Of a stretch of DNA of 64,000 nucleotides, positions 45,870 to 56,557 are shown in pieces (within the stretch, counting starts at the first letter, position 1; each line of letters starts with the position of its first letter). The translations under genes were made by a program, and so were the position numbers. Source of the stretch: Cymbidium sinense (taxonomy: Eukaryota > Streptophyta > Magnoliopsida > Asparagales > Orchidaceae). The stretch covers positions 56,266,514-56,330,513 of the forward strand of contig CM038214.1 of assembly GCA_021442155.1 (NCBI GenBank), read 5' to 3'. The notes below the pieces were generated by a model. That model worked only from the letters and a program-made list of their open reading frames with translations, had not been told where the DNA came from and did no database searches.

Positions 45870-46670
45870 GTTTGGATTTATATATGGGCTCATGATTTTA
45901 GGGTTGATTGAATCATGAGAGAAAATCAAGGGTTTGGCTTGATTTGGAATTGATTTGTCTAAGTTCAAGATTTTGACTTGAAAGGCTTAGATTGGATTTC
46001 AAATGGATTTTAGTTTTATTATTGGAATTGGTTTTGATTGTTTGAATTTATATTTCATTTATATATGCAAATATAAATGAGAATATAAATTGATCGTGAA
46101 AATTTCAAGAATTTGAAGTGGTTTAATCATGATTTAGGTTAGATTCGTTTAAGGGAATTTAAAGGATTTAAGGAAATTTTTAAATTGAAATTTAATTTTT
46201 GAATTGGATTGGGTTGATTTATATTTGTATTTCATTTATATATGATAATATAAGTGTGGATATAAATAAGTTTTGACAAAATCCCATGAGCTTGAAATGG
46301 TTTGATCATGATTTAGGTTAAATCCATTAAATGGAATTTAAAGGATTTAAAGAAATTTTAAATTGGAATTTAATTTTTTCCTTTGATTGGATTGATTTAT
46401 ATATTTTTTAAATTTATATATGAGAATATAAATAAGTTTTAAGAAAATCCCATGAATTTGAATAGGTTTGATCAAGGTTTAGGATTGATTTTGGCTAAGT
46501 CCTTTATTGAAAAATTAAAGGGACTTAAGAAAATTTTCATGAATTGATTTGGAATTTTGAGTTTAGTTGGATTGATTTGAATTTATATTTCATTTATATA
46601 TGTGAATATAAATGAGAATATAAATGGATTATGAGAAAATCTCAAAGGTTTGAATAAGTTTGGATCATAG
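45870..46670 (+). repeat. Tandem repeat of about 175 bp, five units
   Basis: Units begin near 45870, 46035, 46210, 46388 and 46565. Each has a GATTGATTTGAATTTATAT-like start, TTCATTTATATATG, a GAATATAAAT block and GAAAATCCCATGA-like end. Related to the three units at 9235-9700. Confidence 0.75.
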
Positions 46671-46684
46671 TTTTGGTTAAGTCC

Positions 46685-47200
46685 TTAAGGGAGGCTTAGG
46701 AACTTAACCAGCTCGGTGTTCAAATAATCTATGAACGGTTCCCTCAAATCTAGCTCCTTGTCCATTTTGGCAACGACAACCTCCCCTTCAAGAGAAAGTC
46801 TCTCGATGAGTTCAACATCAATAAAGGATAAGACTTGTCTATTTTGGACCCTTATTGAAATGGACTCATCTTCCAAACATGCCAATTCTTTGGAAAGTTT
46901 GGCCAAGTCATCTGCTACTACGTTCTCTGCTCGGGGAACTTTGTAGATAGTGACTTCAGGAATCTGGGCCAATAGCTTCATGGTATACTCATAGTAATGA
47001 TGATGCTTAGGTTTGAGAACCTGGTAGGACTTGACAATCTGGTTGATGGCCAATTAATAATCCCCAAAGATATTGATTCTCTTGACACTGATGGTGATGG
47101 CTAACTCTCGGCAATCAAAGCCTAATACTTGACTTCATTGTTGGTGCAGGGGTTGGAAAGATAGTGTGAGAATCTCATCACATTGCAGTTTGAAATTAGA
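46685..47200 (-). pseudogene. Gypsy copy 2: second RNase H (archaeal-type) remnant
   Basis: The sense direction is minus. About 47160-47060 carries the YEALI-like and DSQ-like stretch with breaks; the open frame 47053-46685 reads INQIVKSYQVLKPKHHHYYE, VTIYKVPRAENVVADDLAKL and, after it, the linker that precedes integrase. Here the last catalytic Asp (ADDLAKL) is kept, unlike copies 1 and 3. The frame ends at 46685 just as the LTR-like sequence begins, so integrase is missing by rearrangement and not by a simple stop. Confidence 0.8.
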
Positions 47201-47805
47201 CGAACTATTCCTACCCCTACCTTTTCTAAGAGAATAGATTATGGTACTTCACCTCTAAGAAAAGAAGCAGCACCATCAAAATACATCTCCCATCGATAAT
47301 TGTCAGCCTCCCCTAAGTTCATGATTTGTTCATTGCAGAGATCATCACTAAGTGGAGAATCAGCAGGAAGTGGGTGTGCTGCTAAGAAATCCACTAGTGT
47401 CTGACCTTTTTTCGCACGGAGGGTACAAATGTGATATCAAACTATGAGAGTATCATGGACCAATGAGCCAAACATCCATAAAGTGTTGGTCGTGTCATGA
47501 GGTACTGTAGTGGATTGGTTCTAGAGATCAAGTTCACCTTATGAGAAAGCATGTAGTATCGTAGCATTTGAGATGCAAAGATCAAAGCTAGGCAATGTTT
47601 CTCAATAAGTGGATAGTTTGCTTTAGCAAGAATCAGATGATGGCTGAGGTAGTAAAGTGTGCTTTCCCACATCATTGGTTTGGGCCAATAGAGTGCCAAG
47701 AGTGTTGTCCAATGTAGCAGTGTAAAGGATCAATGACCTACACAAGATAGGGGCTACTAGAACTGGTGGCTTCACCAAATACTCTTTGATGTATTCAAAT
47801 GCATG
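47201..47805 (-). pseudogene. Gypsy copy 2: RNase H1 and tether
   Basis: The frame at 47699-47442 reads YYLSHHLILAKANYPLIEKH (catalytic Glu), CLALIFASQMLRYYM, HKVNLISRTNPLQYLMTRP and LAHWSMIL. The first catalytic Asp region lies upstream in another frame near 47740-47700. The tether with DFLAAHPLPAD-like sequence is near 47390-47340, followed by a YFDGAASF word near 47285-47262 that begins the second RNase H. Frameshifts separate these parts. Confidence 0.8.
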
Positions 47806-48660
47806 CTAGCACTTGTCATTCCACTTGAACTTGACATCCTTTTTGACAAGTGCTGAGAATGGTTTGCATCTCCCTATTAGGTTTGAGATAAAGCATCTTA
47901 GATACTCTAGCCATCCTTGAAAGGATCTGAGTTGAGTTAAACTCTTAGGAGGTGGCATTTCTAAGATAGCTTTAATCTTTTCCAGATCTATTTCCATTCC
48001 CCAGTGTCAAACAACAAGCCCAATGAATTTCCCTGTAGCTACTCTGAATGCACACTTCAGGGGATTCATCTTGAGGTTATATTTCCTTAACCGTTCGAAA
48101 ACTACTCTCAAGTCAAAGAGATGGTCTTCCTTTTCTAAACTCTTGACTACTATATCATCAATGTAGCACTCAACCGGATGATGGATGAGCTCATTGAAGA
48201 TTTGAGTCATGGCCCGTTGGTATGTAGCACCAATATTTTTTAAGGCTGAAAGGAATGACCCTATAACAAAAGATTCCGATCGGGGTTCGAAAAGCAGTGA
48301 TTATTTCATCTTCAGGAGACATCTTGCTTTGGTTATAGCCAAATGACCCATCCATGAAAGAGAAAATTGCATGAGATGAGGCAATGTCCACCATTAACTC
48401 TGGTATAGGAAGAGGAAACTCATCCATAGGGCATGCCTTATTTAATTCCCTAAAATCGACTTGGTCATTCCTCTTCTTAACTTGGATGACACTAGCTAAC
48501 TAGGTAGGATATTTTTCTTCCCTGATGAAACCAACATCGATCAATTTCTTGACTTCAAAAATGACTCATTGTTCAATTTCTAATTTCATGCATTTAGGAG
48601 CTTGTTTAATAGTGGTAACGTTAGGGTCTATTGCTAGCTTGTGGACTGCTACATCAGGAG
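47806..48660 (-). pseudogene. Gypsy copy 2: reverse transcriptase remnant
   Basis: Entry sequence near 48655-48580 reads DVAVHKLAIDP and IKQAPK. Near 48555-48440: KKLIDVGFIREEKYPT (stop) and DFRELNKACPMD. Frame 48427-48191 reads DEFPLPIPELMVDIASSHAI, FSFMDGSFGYNQSKMSPEDE and TAFRTPIGIFCYRVIPFSLK; frame 48210-48007 has ECYIDDIVVKS with YIDD at 48165-48154, and LRKYNLKMNPLKCAF. Frame 47997-47806 is the thumb (IKAILEMPPPKSLTQLRSFQ). This is the best preserved RT of the window, with the catalytic motif intact but three frame changes. It is inverted with respect to gag and LTR-like DNA on both sides. Confidence 0.87.
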
Positions 48661-49260
48661 ATATTTTTGGAAGATCAAATGGTTTCAAACAATTTGGTCT
48701 ATGGTGGAATTTGGCTATGTTAGGTTTCATTTTAGTTTAAGGGTTGACTTGGTCAACCCTTAGGTTTGACTTTGTTTGAGTCAATTTTATTGATTGATCA
48801 TCCCATGATGATTTTTGATCATGATGAGAGGGATATATGAGTTTGGTTCAATCCAATTTGGTTTGGATCAAAAGTTAGCTCATAAGGGTACTTTAGGTCA
48901 CTTTGGGTCAAGTGAGCCTAAGTGGGTCAAATGGCTTGGTCAAAGCTTGATTTTAAGTTGGTTGATCTTGTATATGGACTCATGATTGAAATATAAATCC
49001 ATTTACAAGTGGTTTGAAGTCAAATGGGTTTTAATCCATTTGAAAATTTCATATTCAAAGGAAGAATATGAAGGGATCTTGGGTTTTGTTTTTGAATTAT
49101 GTTTTGATTGAGTGATTGAGTGTCAACCTAATCACTAGATGTGTCTTAAGACTAAGGAACTCTTAAAGTCTCGGAGAAGTCCTAAGCCTAAGATGGAGGG
49201 GTTGAGAGCTCATTCTAAAAATGTGGTCAACATCATGCAAGGATGGAGATCCTTCATGTT
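48661..49260 (+). mobile_element. Gypsy LTR-like non-coding region, copy 2b
   Basis: Starts with TTTTTGGAAGATCAAATGG, the same word as at 45109, and runs collinear with 45.1-45.85 kb. Its end (AAGTCCTAAGCCTAAGATGG near 49170, GTGGTCAACA near 49223) resembles 9975-10035, the edge of the LTR-like part of copy 1. Confidence 0.65.
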
Positions 49261-50815
49261 CAAGAGAGAAAAATATGCATGCATGATGTGAAACATACAA
49301 CAATATAGCTAAGGGGTTGCTAAATCTTTTAATTATCTTATTTATGTCTTAGGATTTATGATGAGGCTATGAGTTGTTTAAAATTTAGTTATGAGTGGTT
49401 AGTTTGGTAGAAAAGTTATTTTTATCCTAAGAGCCTAATTGTATCCAAGCCACACATTAAAACATCAATCATTTAAGAAACTATGAAAAGCATGCCATCC
49501 TAATGCAGAATGTAAACTTAACATTGAATAATTATATAAACTATTGTAAAAGAATAAAAGGTCATTTGGTCGAGTACCATCATACAACCCGAAGAGAGAA
49601 AAGGTGGGTAGTCGAGCTCTACCTTTATACAACCTGGAATATGAAAGAATAATTATAATTGTACTAAATGCTATAGGGCTCTTCTTTCTTTATATCTCCA
49701 TTTTTGATTTGGTTCCTTCTTTTATATGGATGGTTCTTGCGTTAAAGGCATCATAGGGCACCCTAGGACAATGCATTCTGGCCACTTCTCATTCTAATCC
49801 CCCATAACACTAATCATAATTCCTATTGCAAAAATTATGTTTATGTGGGAAAAGTAAATCTAACTACACCTGCAAAATAGAGGTTAGCTAAATATATATA
49901 TAATCCCAAGAAGTTGTATTTATAATTTGGACTTAGCACCCTACACATGGGTAACTAGGCCCATCTGTCCTAACTTGGATTATGCTTTAGGATTTAAACA
50001 ACCTACAAAAAGATCATTCACATTTATTTTTAAACATCCCTTAAGCATAATCCTCTGCAAAAAACATGATTAGGATAATATTGGCCTATCATTTAATCTA
50101 TGAAGCATACACCCTAACATCCAATCTAAAATAATACATCATAAAACAATCATTCATCACATTATACACCATCCTAACTTAGAGCTAGAAGTGGTGACTT
50201 AATTCTAATGTATGTATTAAGGCTTGTGTTGTAACTCTTGTTAAGCATTAGTATTGTATTTTCTAAGTATAGAAGGATTCAATTTAACATGAAAGGTTGA
50301 TTTCACTTGAAGTAGTTTAATTTATTTGAGAATTTTAATTTATGTTTTCTTTTGTTTCATTTGATTACACTTACAACTAAGTATTATAAAGAGAGGAAAA
50401 GAGGATTTCCCTCTTTTATCCCTACCTTAAGTCACTTTCTAAAGTTTATTAATTTGATTTAGTTCTCTTTAGTGAATGGCTTATTAAATGATTTAATTAA
50501 TCCTAAGTTTAGGTTAACTTTAAATAATCCCATTCAAAATGAAAGACATCTTAAGATTAATTTAATTGAATTACTACCACATGACATATATTAAATCATT
50601 CCTTTCCATCGCATGTAACAAGCATATGATTTAATTTTAAGTGTATCTTTACATGCAACATATTTTAGCATACTTAAATGATGAATCTATGTGTATGTTT
50701 AGAATTTATATTTTATTTGATTGAATTATTTAAACATATAAATTTAAAACTTTATCCAATTTCTTATACAAAAAGGACATAAGAATGAAATTAAATAGGC
50801 ATGTGTCGTTGTTAA
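49261..50815. other. Non-coding stretch, unassigned
   Basis: AT-rich sequence without an open frame of note and without clear similarity to other parts of the window, apart from general composition. By position it could be the 5' part of the LTR-like unit that follows, a part missing from copy 1, where the join to GRP fragment A cuts in. A word pair (GAGAGAAAA..AACCCGAAGAGAG) near 49263 and 49590 is too weak to call. Confidence 0.4.
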
Positions 50816-51420
50816 ACTAGGGGGGTGGGGTAATCAAATGACCTCCTTGGAGATAGCTAAAGCCTCGTATTCTCGGGATGTCCAGATTATATGCCCATTT
50901 GCATTCAAATATATGTAAATTTGCATACATGAACATAGGAAGTAAGCTCCAAATCATATGGATAATTTATTCAACCACTTAGTCAATTATGAATGCATGC
51001 AATTTTAATGTAAAATGGGATTTTCATTAACTAATCGCATATACATATACATGTACAAAGATATAGGCAAGTACATGTCATTGTTAAACCAAGTGAGGTA
51101 ATCAAATGACCTCCTTGGGGCTAACTAAAGGCTCGTATTTCTGGGATGTCCATATTATAAACTTGCTTTTAATGGACACACATGGATGTATACATATATG
51201 AGGGAAACAAAACCATGCATAGATTGTATTTTTTTATTGAATCATTTATATATATGAATTAAAGCTCTATCCAAATTCTAATGTTAAAATACATAAGAAT
51301 GAAATCAAATGGGTATGTGCCGTTAAACTAGGAAGTGAGGTAATCAAATGACCTCCTTGGGGTTAGCTAAAGTCTTGTGTTCCCAGGATGTCCATACTAT
51401 ATACCCATTACCATTCAATC
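50815..51420 (+). repeat. Tandem repeat of about 255 bp, three units
   Basis: The word GTAATCAAATGACCTCCTTG occurs at about 50830, 51092 and 51341, each followed by TAGCTAAAG/TAACTAAAG and GGGATGTCCA. Copy 1 keeps only the last unit, at 5732. Confidence 0.85.
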
Positions 51421-54067
51421 TTATATAAATTAACACATGAATAGAGGAAAGTGAGCTCAACATTCATACAGTTAAGCTATAAGCACATGCATTTCTTATG
51501 TATTTATAACTACCATCATAACACATATTATTATTGACTTATAAGATTTTGAAAAATACATTTGGGTTTAATAGTGATAATAGTCACACATATATTAAAT
51601 TAAATCAACACATGCAAACTTATATAAAGGAAATCCATTTTATTTTATTTTATTTTGAAAAGATTGATGCATGAATTTAAATGACATACCAAATTTAACA
51701 TGAATGGAAAGAGGATAATCAAATATAAGCATGTGATTCATTCAACCAAACTAGTTCTTAAGGATAATCAAATCAAATAAGATTATTTCAAGTAAACCAA
51801 AGCTTCTTTATTAATTAAATTTTGGATTTGATTTGATTTAATGAGGAGAAGAGAAATCATCACTTGTTATTTTAAACCCATTCCCACCTTAGTGATTTGA
51901 TTTAATTTAAGGAAATGTAATTAAGTTGATTTTATGGATTAATTAAGTTGAACCCCTAATTAGATGAATTAATTACCCTTACCTATGTCTCCTTAAAGTA
52001 ATTAACTAAATAATTATGAGCTGACATGATATGCTTGGAAAATAAACTTGTAATGATCCAAGGAAATAAAAGAGGCCTAATGCAATTTGCTCATGATTAA
52101 TAGTTAATTATATTAAGGAACTTAATTAATTAATCTTATGGTTTTCACACACATGTTGACTAACCATAATTTCATTAAACTCCTTTAGGCTATTAAACAC
52201 ATAAAGATTTACCCCCATCATTTAATTACTTAAGTTCTAATGTGATTATGATTTCAATTTGATTAAGTGATTTAATTAATTAGTTAAATATTAATTAATT
52301 TTATTTTAAAAAAGGGTGAAATGAACTTAGGGAAAGGGGCCTCAACCCTATTCCTTAGTTCACTTACTATTGAATAGCGATTACTAAACTTAATTAACCA
52401 ATTTATTACTGTTCATGGGATTAATTAATCATTAATTAATTTAAAATAGTAGTTAAGGTTTAATTAGTCAATTTTCCTAATTAAGTGAGTAATAAATCTG
52501 AAGAAAATCATGGGAAGCAGAGGTCATCCTATTAAATTAACCAACAAAATTTGGGATTAATTGCTCAAGTAATTAAGGAGTAATTAAGCTAATTAATTTT
52601 GTAATCAAACCTTAATTACTATTAAAAATTAGTTAAGATCATTTTTAATTAATTCTTCACTAAAATACCTTTAAAATGAGTATTTATTTGCATTTATTTA
52701 TTTTTCTATGATTTTTTATAATTTTTAGAAGTTTTAGGCATAAAAATGATTAATTAAGCCTAATTAATGCCTAATCCTATTGGCACCATGTGGTGCGCTG
52801 ATGCGGTGCAGTACACTTTTAAAACATATCTAACTTAGAGCCTACGTGATGGTAGTAGATGCACTTTCTTGTTTGCCATACTATCTAAAATCGGACGGCT
52901 ACGATTAATCCCATAGCTTAATAACATTAAATGAGATTGATTTAGTGGATCTAATAATGACTGTCCATTCTGATGATGTGGAATGGATGGTGCGTGATCT
53001 AACATCATGCGAGTGAGAGAGAATGGAGTCCGTTCACCATTGCTCACTTGATCCGAGCTTACCTGAGCTCGGATCAACTCCAAAAGGATCCCACGCCTTC
53101 ATGACATCGATTGAGGGGATCTAACGGTCAAGATCACATGAGATGCAAGTTTTCTTCAAAAAGCTCCAACCCATTTTTTCCTAAGGATCTATTTTAGAAG
53201 CATACCTCACCAGAGCTCAAGATTGGTGGCTCGAATGATTGAGAAAGCTTCATGTAGTGGAGACAAAGCCCTATTGAGAGACAATTGGATCAATTCTTTG
53301 GCACTCTCTTAGAAGGCGATGAACAGATGATTTGAAGCTTGGCTTTGATCTAAGTCCTACCTTCGGTGCTCAAGAAGCTTCGGAGATGATTTGTTTATGC
53401 TCAATGAGGCCTAGGGAAGGTGCGTGCAAAGTTAATTTGATTTTGATGGAGAAATGTGGACGTTAGGTCAAAAATGGGAATGTCTTATTTTGAGATGGAC
53501 AGGAATGGAATTTTTTATAAAGGAATGAGCTTGGGAGCTTAGGGAATGGCTCTAGCGACTTGTCTTGGGTAGCTAGAGCTCTAAGGAATGATTTTTGTGT
53601 GTGCTTGAGTGGAAAAGAGGGGTTGTATACCCCCCCTTCATCTTGATTAGATGGTGGGATCTGGTTTGTTTCTAGTGGCTGTCCGGGCATCTCAGGGAGT
53701 CATGGGTGGCAGGAAAGATGTGACTTGGCTTGGCTTGGTTGGTTGAAGGTGTGAAGGTGGCTGTCAAGGAGGAATCATTGGTGTCATATGTGTTTCAAAT
53801 GCTCCAATGGGGAGGGTGAGGTGATTTCACCTACCTGGGTCATGGCCAACCCAACCACCCATTGGGTCAGGTTCGACAGTGTCCTAGGTGCCTAGGTGAA
53901 CCATTGGGAGAGTACCAAGTGGCAAGGAATTAAAATTACCACTTAAATGTGTGATTTGTCACATATAATGCCCTTAACCCAAGGGTAAAATGATCATTTG
54001 ACATTAGACTTGATTTGTGCAGATTTAAAATGAGCCAAAGTGGGTTAGCCCAAATTTCAACTCAATT
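50815..54067 (+). mobile_element. Gypsy LTR-like non-coding region, copy 2c
   Basis: Positions 51330-54065 are collinear with 5721-8230 on the same strand, including TAATTAATTAAG-rich sequence, the TCCGAGCTTACC/TCTGAGCTTACC area near 53055, GATCACATGAGATGCAAG near 53130, and GGAGGGTGAGGTGATTTCAC near 53812. It is cut at about 54067, well before the pol-side end, by GRP unit J. No coding region is seen; the small frames at 52835-53083, 53463-53690 and 48525-48740 lack protein-like features. Confidence 0.7.
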
Positions 54068-54384
54068 GGAGTGATGGAGGTTACGTTCGTGGTTGAGGCG
54101 GTGGGAGAGATCAGGGATATGATGGCAGATCCCGCTACTCAAAAGGATGGATGGTTCAGATTGAAACTGGAGAGGCTGAAGAATGGCCGATCTGATCTGC
54201 TGCTTATGGAACTATATCTTTATAATAGAGATGGATCTTCTTATCTAGGGTTTTTAATTTTCTCTATGGTTACTCATTCTTTATCTATGTCATCACATTT
54301 CTGAGAAAACTTGAGGTGCTACTTGGTTGATGAAATTAAAAGAAGAAATGTTGAATCTGAATTTGTCCTCTATTAAAAAAAAAC
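54068..54384 (+). pseudogene. GRP unit J: 5'-truncated last-exon remnant
   Basis: Begins inside the Gly-rich region (SDGGYVRG-like, then GGRDQGYDGRSRYSK) directly after LTR-like DNA. The C-terminal end reads SD.N..RL and stops near 54182, followed by a full 3'UTR and an A-run of nine at 54376-54384. A short CTTTAAACCCTGAATCATAAG spacer of about 20 bp separates it from unit K. First of four units on the plus strand. Confidence 0.78.
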
Positions 54385-54403
54385 TTTAAACCCTGAATCA
54401 TAA

Positions 54404-54874
54404 GAATGAGCAGAAACTTGATGATAGGAACATCATCGTCAACTAGGCTCAGTCTAGCTTAGGCGATGGAGGTGAAGGCAGAGGTGGCAGTTATTGCAGT
54501 GGTACTGGTGGATATGGAGGTGGTGGTCGAAGCAGTGGTTGTTATGGAGGTGAGAGGAGGGACAGAGGTTACAACCATGGTTGTGGCGGAGGGAGAGATT
54601 GAGAATATGATGGCGGATCCCACTACTCGAGAGGTGGGGGTAGTTCTGATGGGATCTAGAGAAACTGAAGAATGGTTGATCCAATCTGCTACTTATGGAA
54701 CTATGTTTTTATAGTATAGATGGTTTTACTTATCTACGATTTTTGATTTGCTCTATGGGTGCCCATTTTTTATTAATGTCATTACTTGTGTCTTAGAAAA
54801 CATGGGGTGTTACTTAGTTGATGAAATCAAAAAGAAGAAATGTTGAATCTAAATTTGTCCTTTATTAAAAAAAA
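54404..54874 (+). pseudogene. GRP unit K: last-exon remnant with 3'UTR and A-run
   Basis: The sense frame reads NEQKLDDRNIIVN, stop (TAG at 54443), AQSSLGDGGEGRGG, YCSGTGGYGGGGRSSG, CYGGERRDRGYNHG, a TGA in the RD.GY word near 54599, then EYDGGSHYSRGGGSSDG and a final RN stop near 54665. That order (end of RRM, Gly/Tyr/Arg repeats, YSRG, SDGNWRN-like end) is that of plant GRPs with one RRM. The 3'UTR ends in an A-run at 54865-54873. Two internal stops, no RRM core and no promoter show it is not functional. Confidence 0.83.
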
Positions 54875-54894
54875 TCTTAAACCCTAAACCCTAA

Positions 54895-55379
54895 GAATGG
54901 GCAGAACCTTGATGACAAAAACAACCCTGTCAACTAGGCTCAGTCTAGATTTGGCGATGGAGGTGAAGGTGGGGGTGGCAGTTATTGTAGTGGTGGTGGG
55001 GATCTAGAGGTGCTGGTGGATATGGTGGTGGTGATCAGAGCAGTGGTGGTTATGGAGGTGGGAGGAGTGACGAAGGTTATAACCATGGTGTTGGCGGAGG
55101 GAGAGATCGGGGATATGATTGCAGATCCTGCTACTCGAGAGGGGTGGTTCTTGTGGGAACTAGAGAAACTGAAGAACAGTTGATCTGATATGCTTCTTAT
55201 GGAACTGTGTCTTTACAATAGAGACAGTTCTACTTATCCAGGATTTTTGATTTGCTCTATGGGTGCTTATTTTTGATCTATGTCATTGCTTGTGTCTTAG
55301 AATACTTGGGATGCTACTTAGTTCATGAAATCGAAAAGAAGAAATGTTGAACCTGAATTTGTTCTCTGTTAAAAAAAAA
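54895..55379 (+). pseudogene. GRP unit L: last-exon remnant with 3'UTR and A-run
   Basis: Starts NGQNLDDKNNPVN, stop (TAG), AQSRFGDGGEGGGG, then an indel in the Gly-rich part (GGGGDLE shift), GGYGGGRSDEGYNHG and YSRGG. The end reads GN, stop, RN, stop, with TAG replacing the usual Trp codon of the family's GNWRN end. The A-run is at 55371-55379 after GTTCTCTGTT. It follows unit K after only about 20 bp of CTTAAACCCTAAACCCTAAG, so J, K and L form a tight head-to-tail trio. Confidence 0.83.
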
Positions 55380-56557
55380 CCTTAAACATTAAACCAAAAA
55401 TCCAAACCCTAAACCCTAAACCCTAAACCTTAAACTCGAAAAAGGTAAAAACCTAAATATAAACTAAATAAAACATAAAAATAAAATAAATATAAAAACC
55501 TAAACCAAAATAAAATAATAAAATAAAAACATAAACTAAAACCTAAACCTAAACCTAAACCTAAGAAGAAAATAAACTAAAAATAAAACCTAAATAAAAT
55601 AAAAACTAAACCAAAAATAAAAATAAAATAAACATAAAATAAACTAAAATAAAAACTAAATAAAAACTTAAACCTAAAAAATTAAAATTAAAATAAAATC
55701 AAAAAATAAATAAAATAAACCTAAACCCTAAACTAAAAAAAATAAAACTAAAATAAAAATAAAATAATCAAACTAAAATAAACCTAAACATAAACTAAAA
55801 GAAACTAAACTAAAATAAACTAAACTAAATTAAATAAATACTAAACCTAAACCTAAACTAAACTAAATCCAAACCTAAACCTGAACAAAATAAAATAAAG
55901 TAAACTAAAAATAAACTAAAACCTAAACTAAAAAATAAAATATAAAAATAGACCAAAAATAAAAACCTAAAACCTAAACATAAAAAAATAAAATAAAATC
56001 CTAAACCTAAACCTAAAAATAAAAAAATAAAACCTAACCCTAAAAAATAAAATAAAAATATAAGTCAACTAAAATAAACTAAACCTAAAAAATAAACTAA
56101 AAGGAGCCTAAACTAAAATGACTAAACCCAAAATAAATAAAGTAAACTAAATAAATACAAAAATAATCCTAAATAGAAATAAAAAATAAAATAAACTGAA
56201 ATAAATAAAAAATAAACTAAATAAACCTAAACCTACCGGTTTACTTAATTTAAGAAAACCATAAGCTAAAATCTTAAACCCTAACCCTAAATAACCTAAA
56301 CCCTAAACCCTAAAGCTACAACCCTAAACCTACAACCTTAAATCTAAACCATAAACCATAAAACCCTAAACCCTAAACCCTAAACCCTAAACACTAAACC
56401 CTAAACTTAAACCCTAAACCCTAAACCCTAAACCTTAAACCCTAAAACTCGAAACCCTAAACCCTAAAACCTACAACCCTAAACCCTAAACCCTATAACC
56501 TAAACCTTAAACCCCAAACCCTAAACCCTAAACTAACCCTAAACCTTAAACCCTAAG
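55380..56557 (-). repeat. Telomere-like / A-rich (minus-strand T-rich) array, block 10
   Basis: CCCTAAA words to about 55440, an A-rich monomer (the T-rich monomer on the minus strand) to about 56225, then the inverted junction word CCGGTTTACTTAATTTAAG near 56237 and a well preserved CCCTAAA tract at 56270-56557. Orientation is opposite to all arrays left of 41.4 kb. Confidence 0.85.

Larger units (their letters stand above)
43601..46682 (+). mobile_element. Gypsy LTR-like non-coding region, copy 2a
   Basis: Non-coding DNA on the same strand as the gag piece. Positions 45115-46682 relate to 8230-9900 of copy 1 (TTTGACTTGGTTTGACC-like and GAGAAAATC words). Positions 43625-43925 and 44815-45115 are a diverged direct repeat of about 300 bp with CTCAATTAAAGTAGACAAT-like words. 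Positions 43925-44815 show nothing recognisable. It ends at an abrupt change to minus-strand pol at about 46683. Confidence 0.55.

Noticed and set aside
5721..54067. One giant element with LTRs at 5.7-10.1 kb and 50.8-54.1 kb
   Set aside because: The LTR-like parts have the same orientation, but the interior holds inverted pol, repeated gypsy 3' ends and 20 kb of telomere-like arrays; duplication and rearrangement explain it better.
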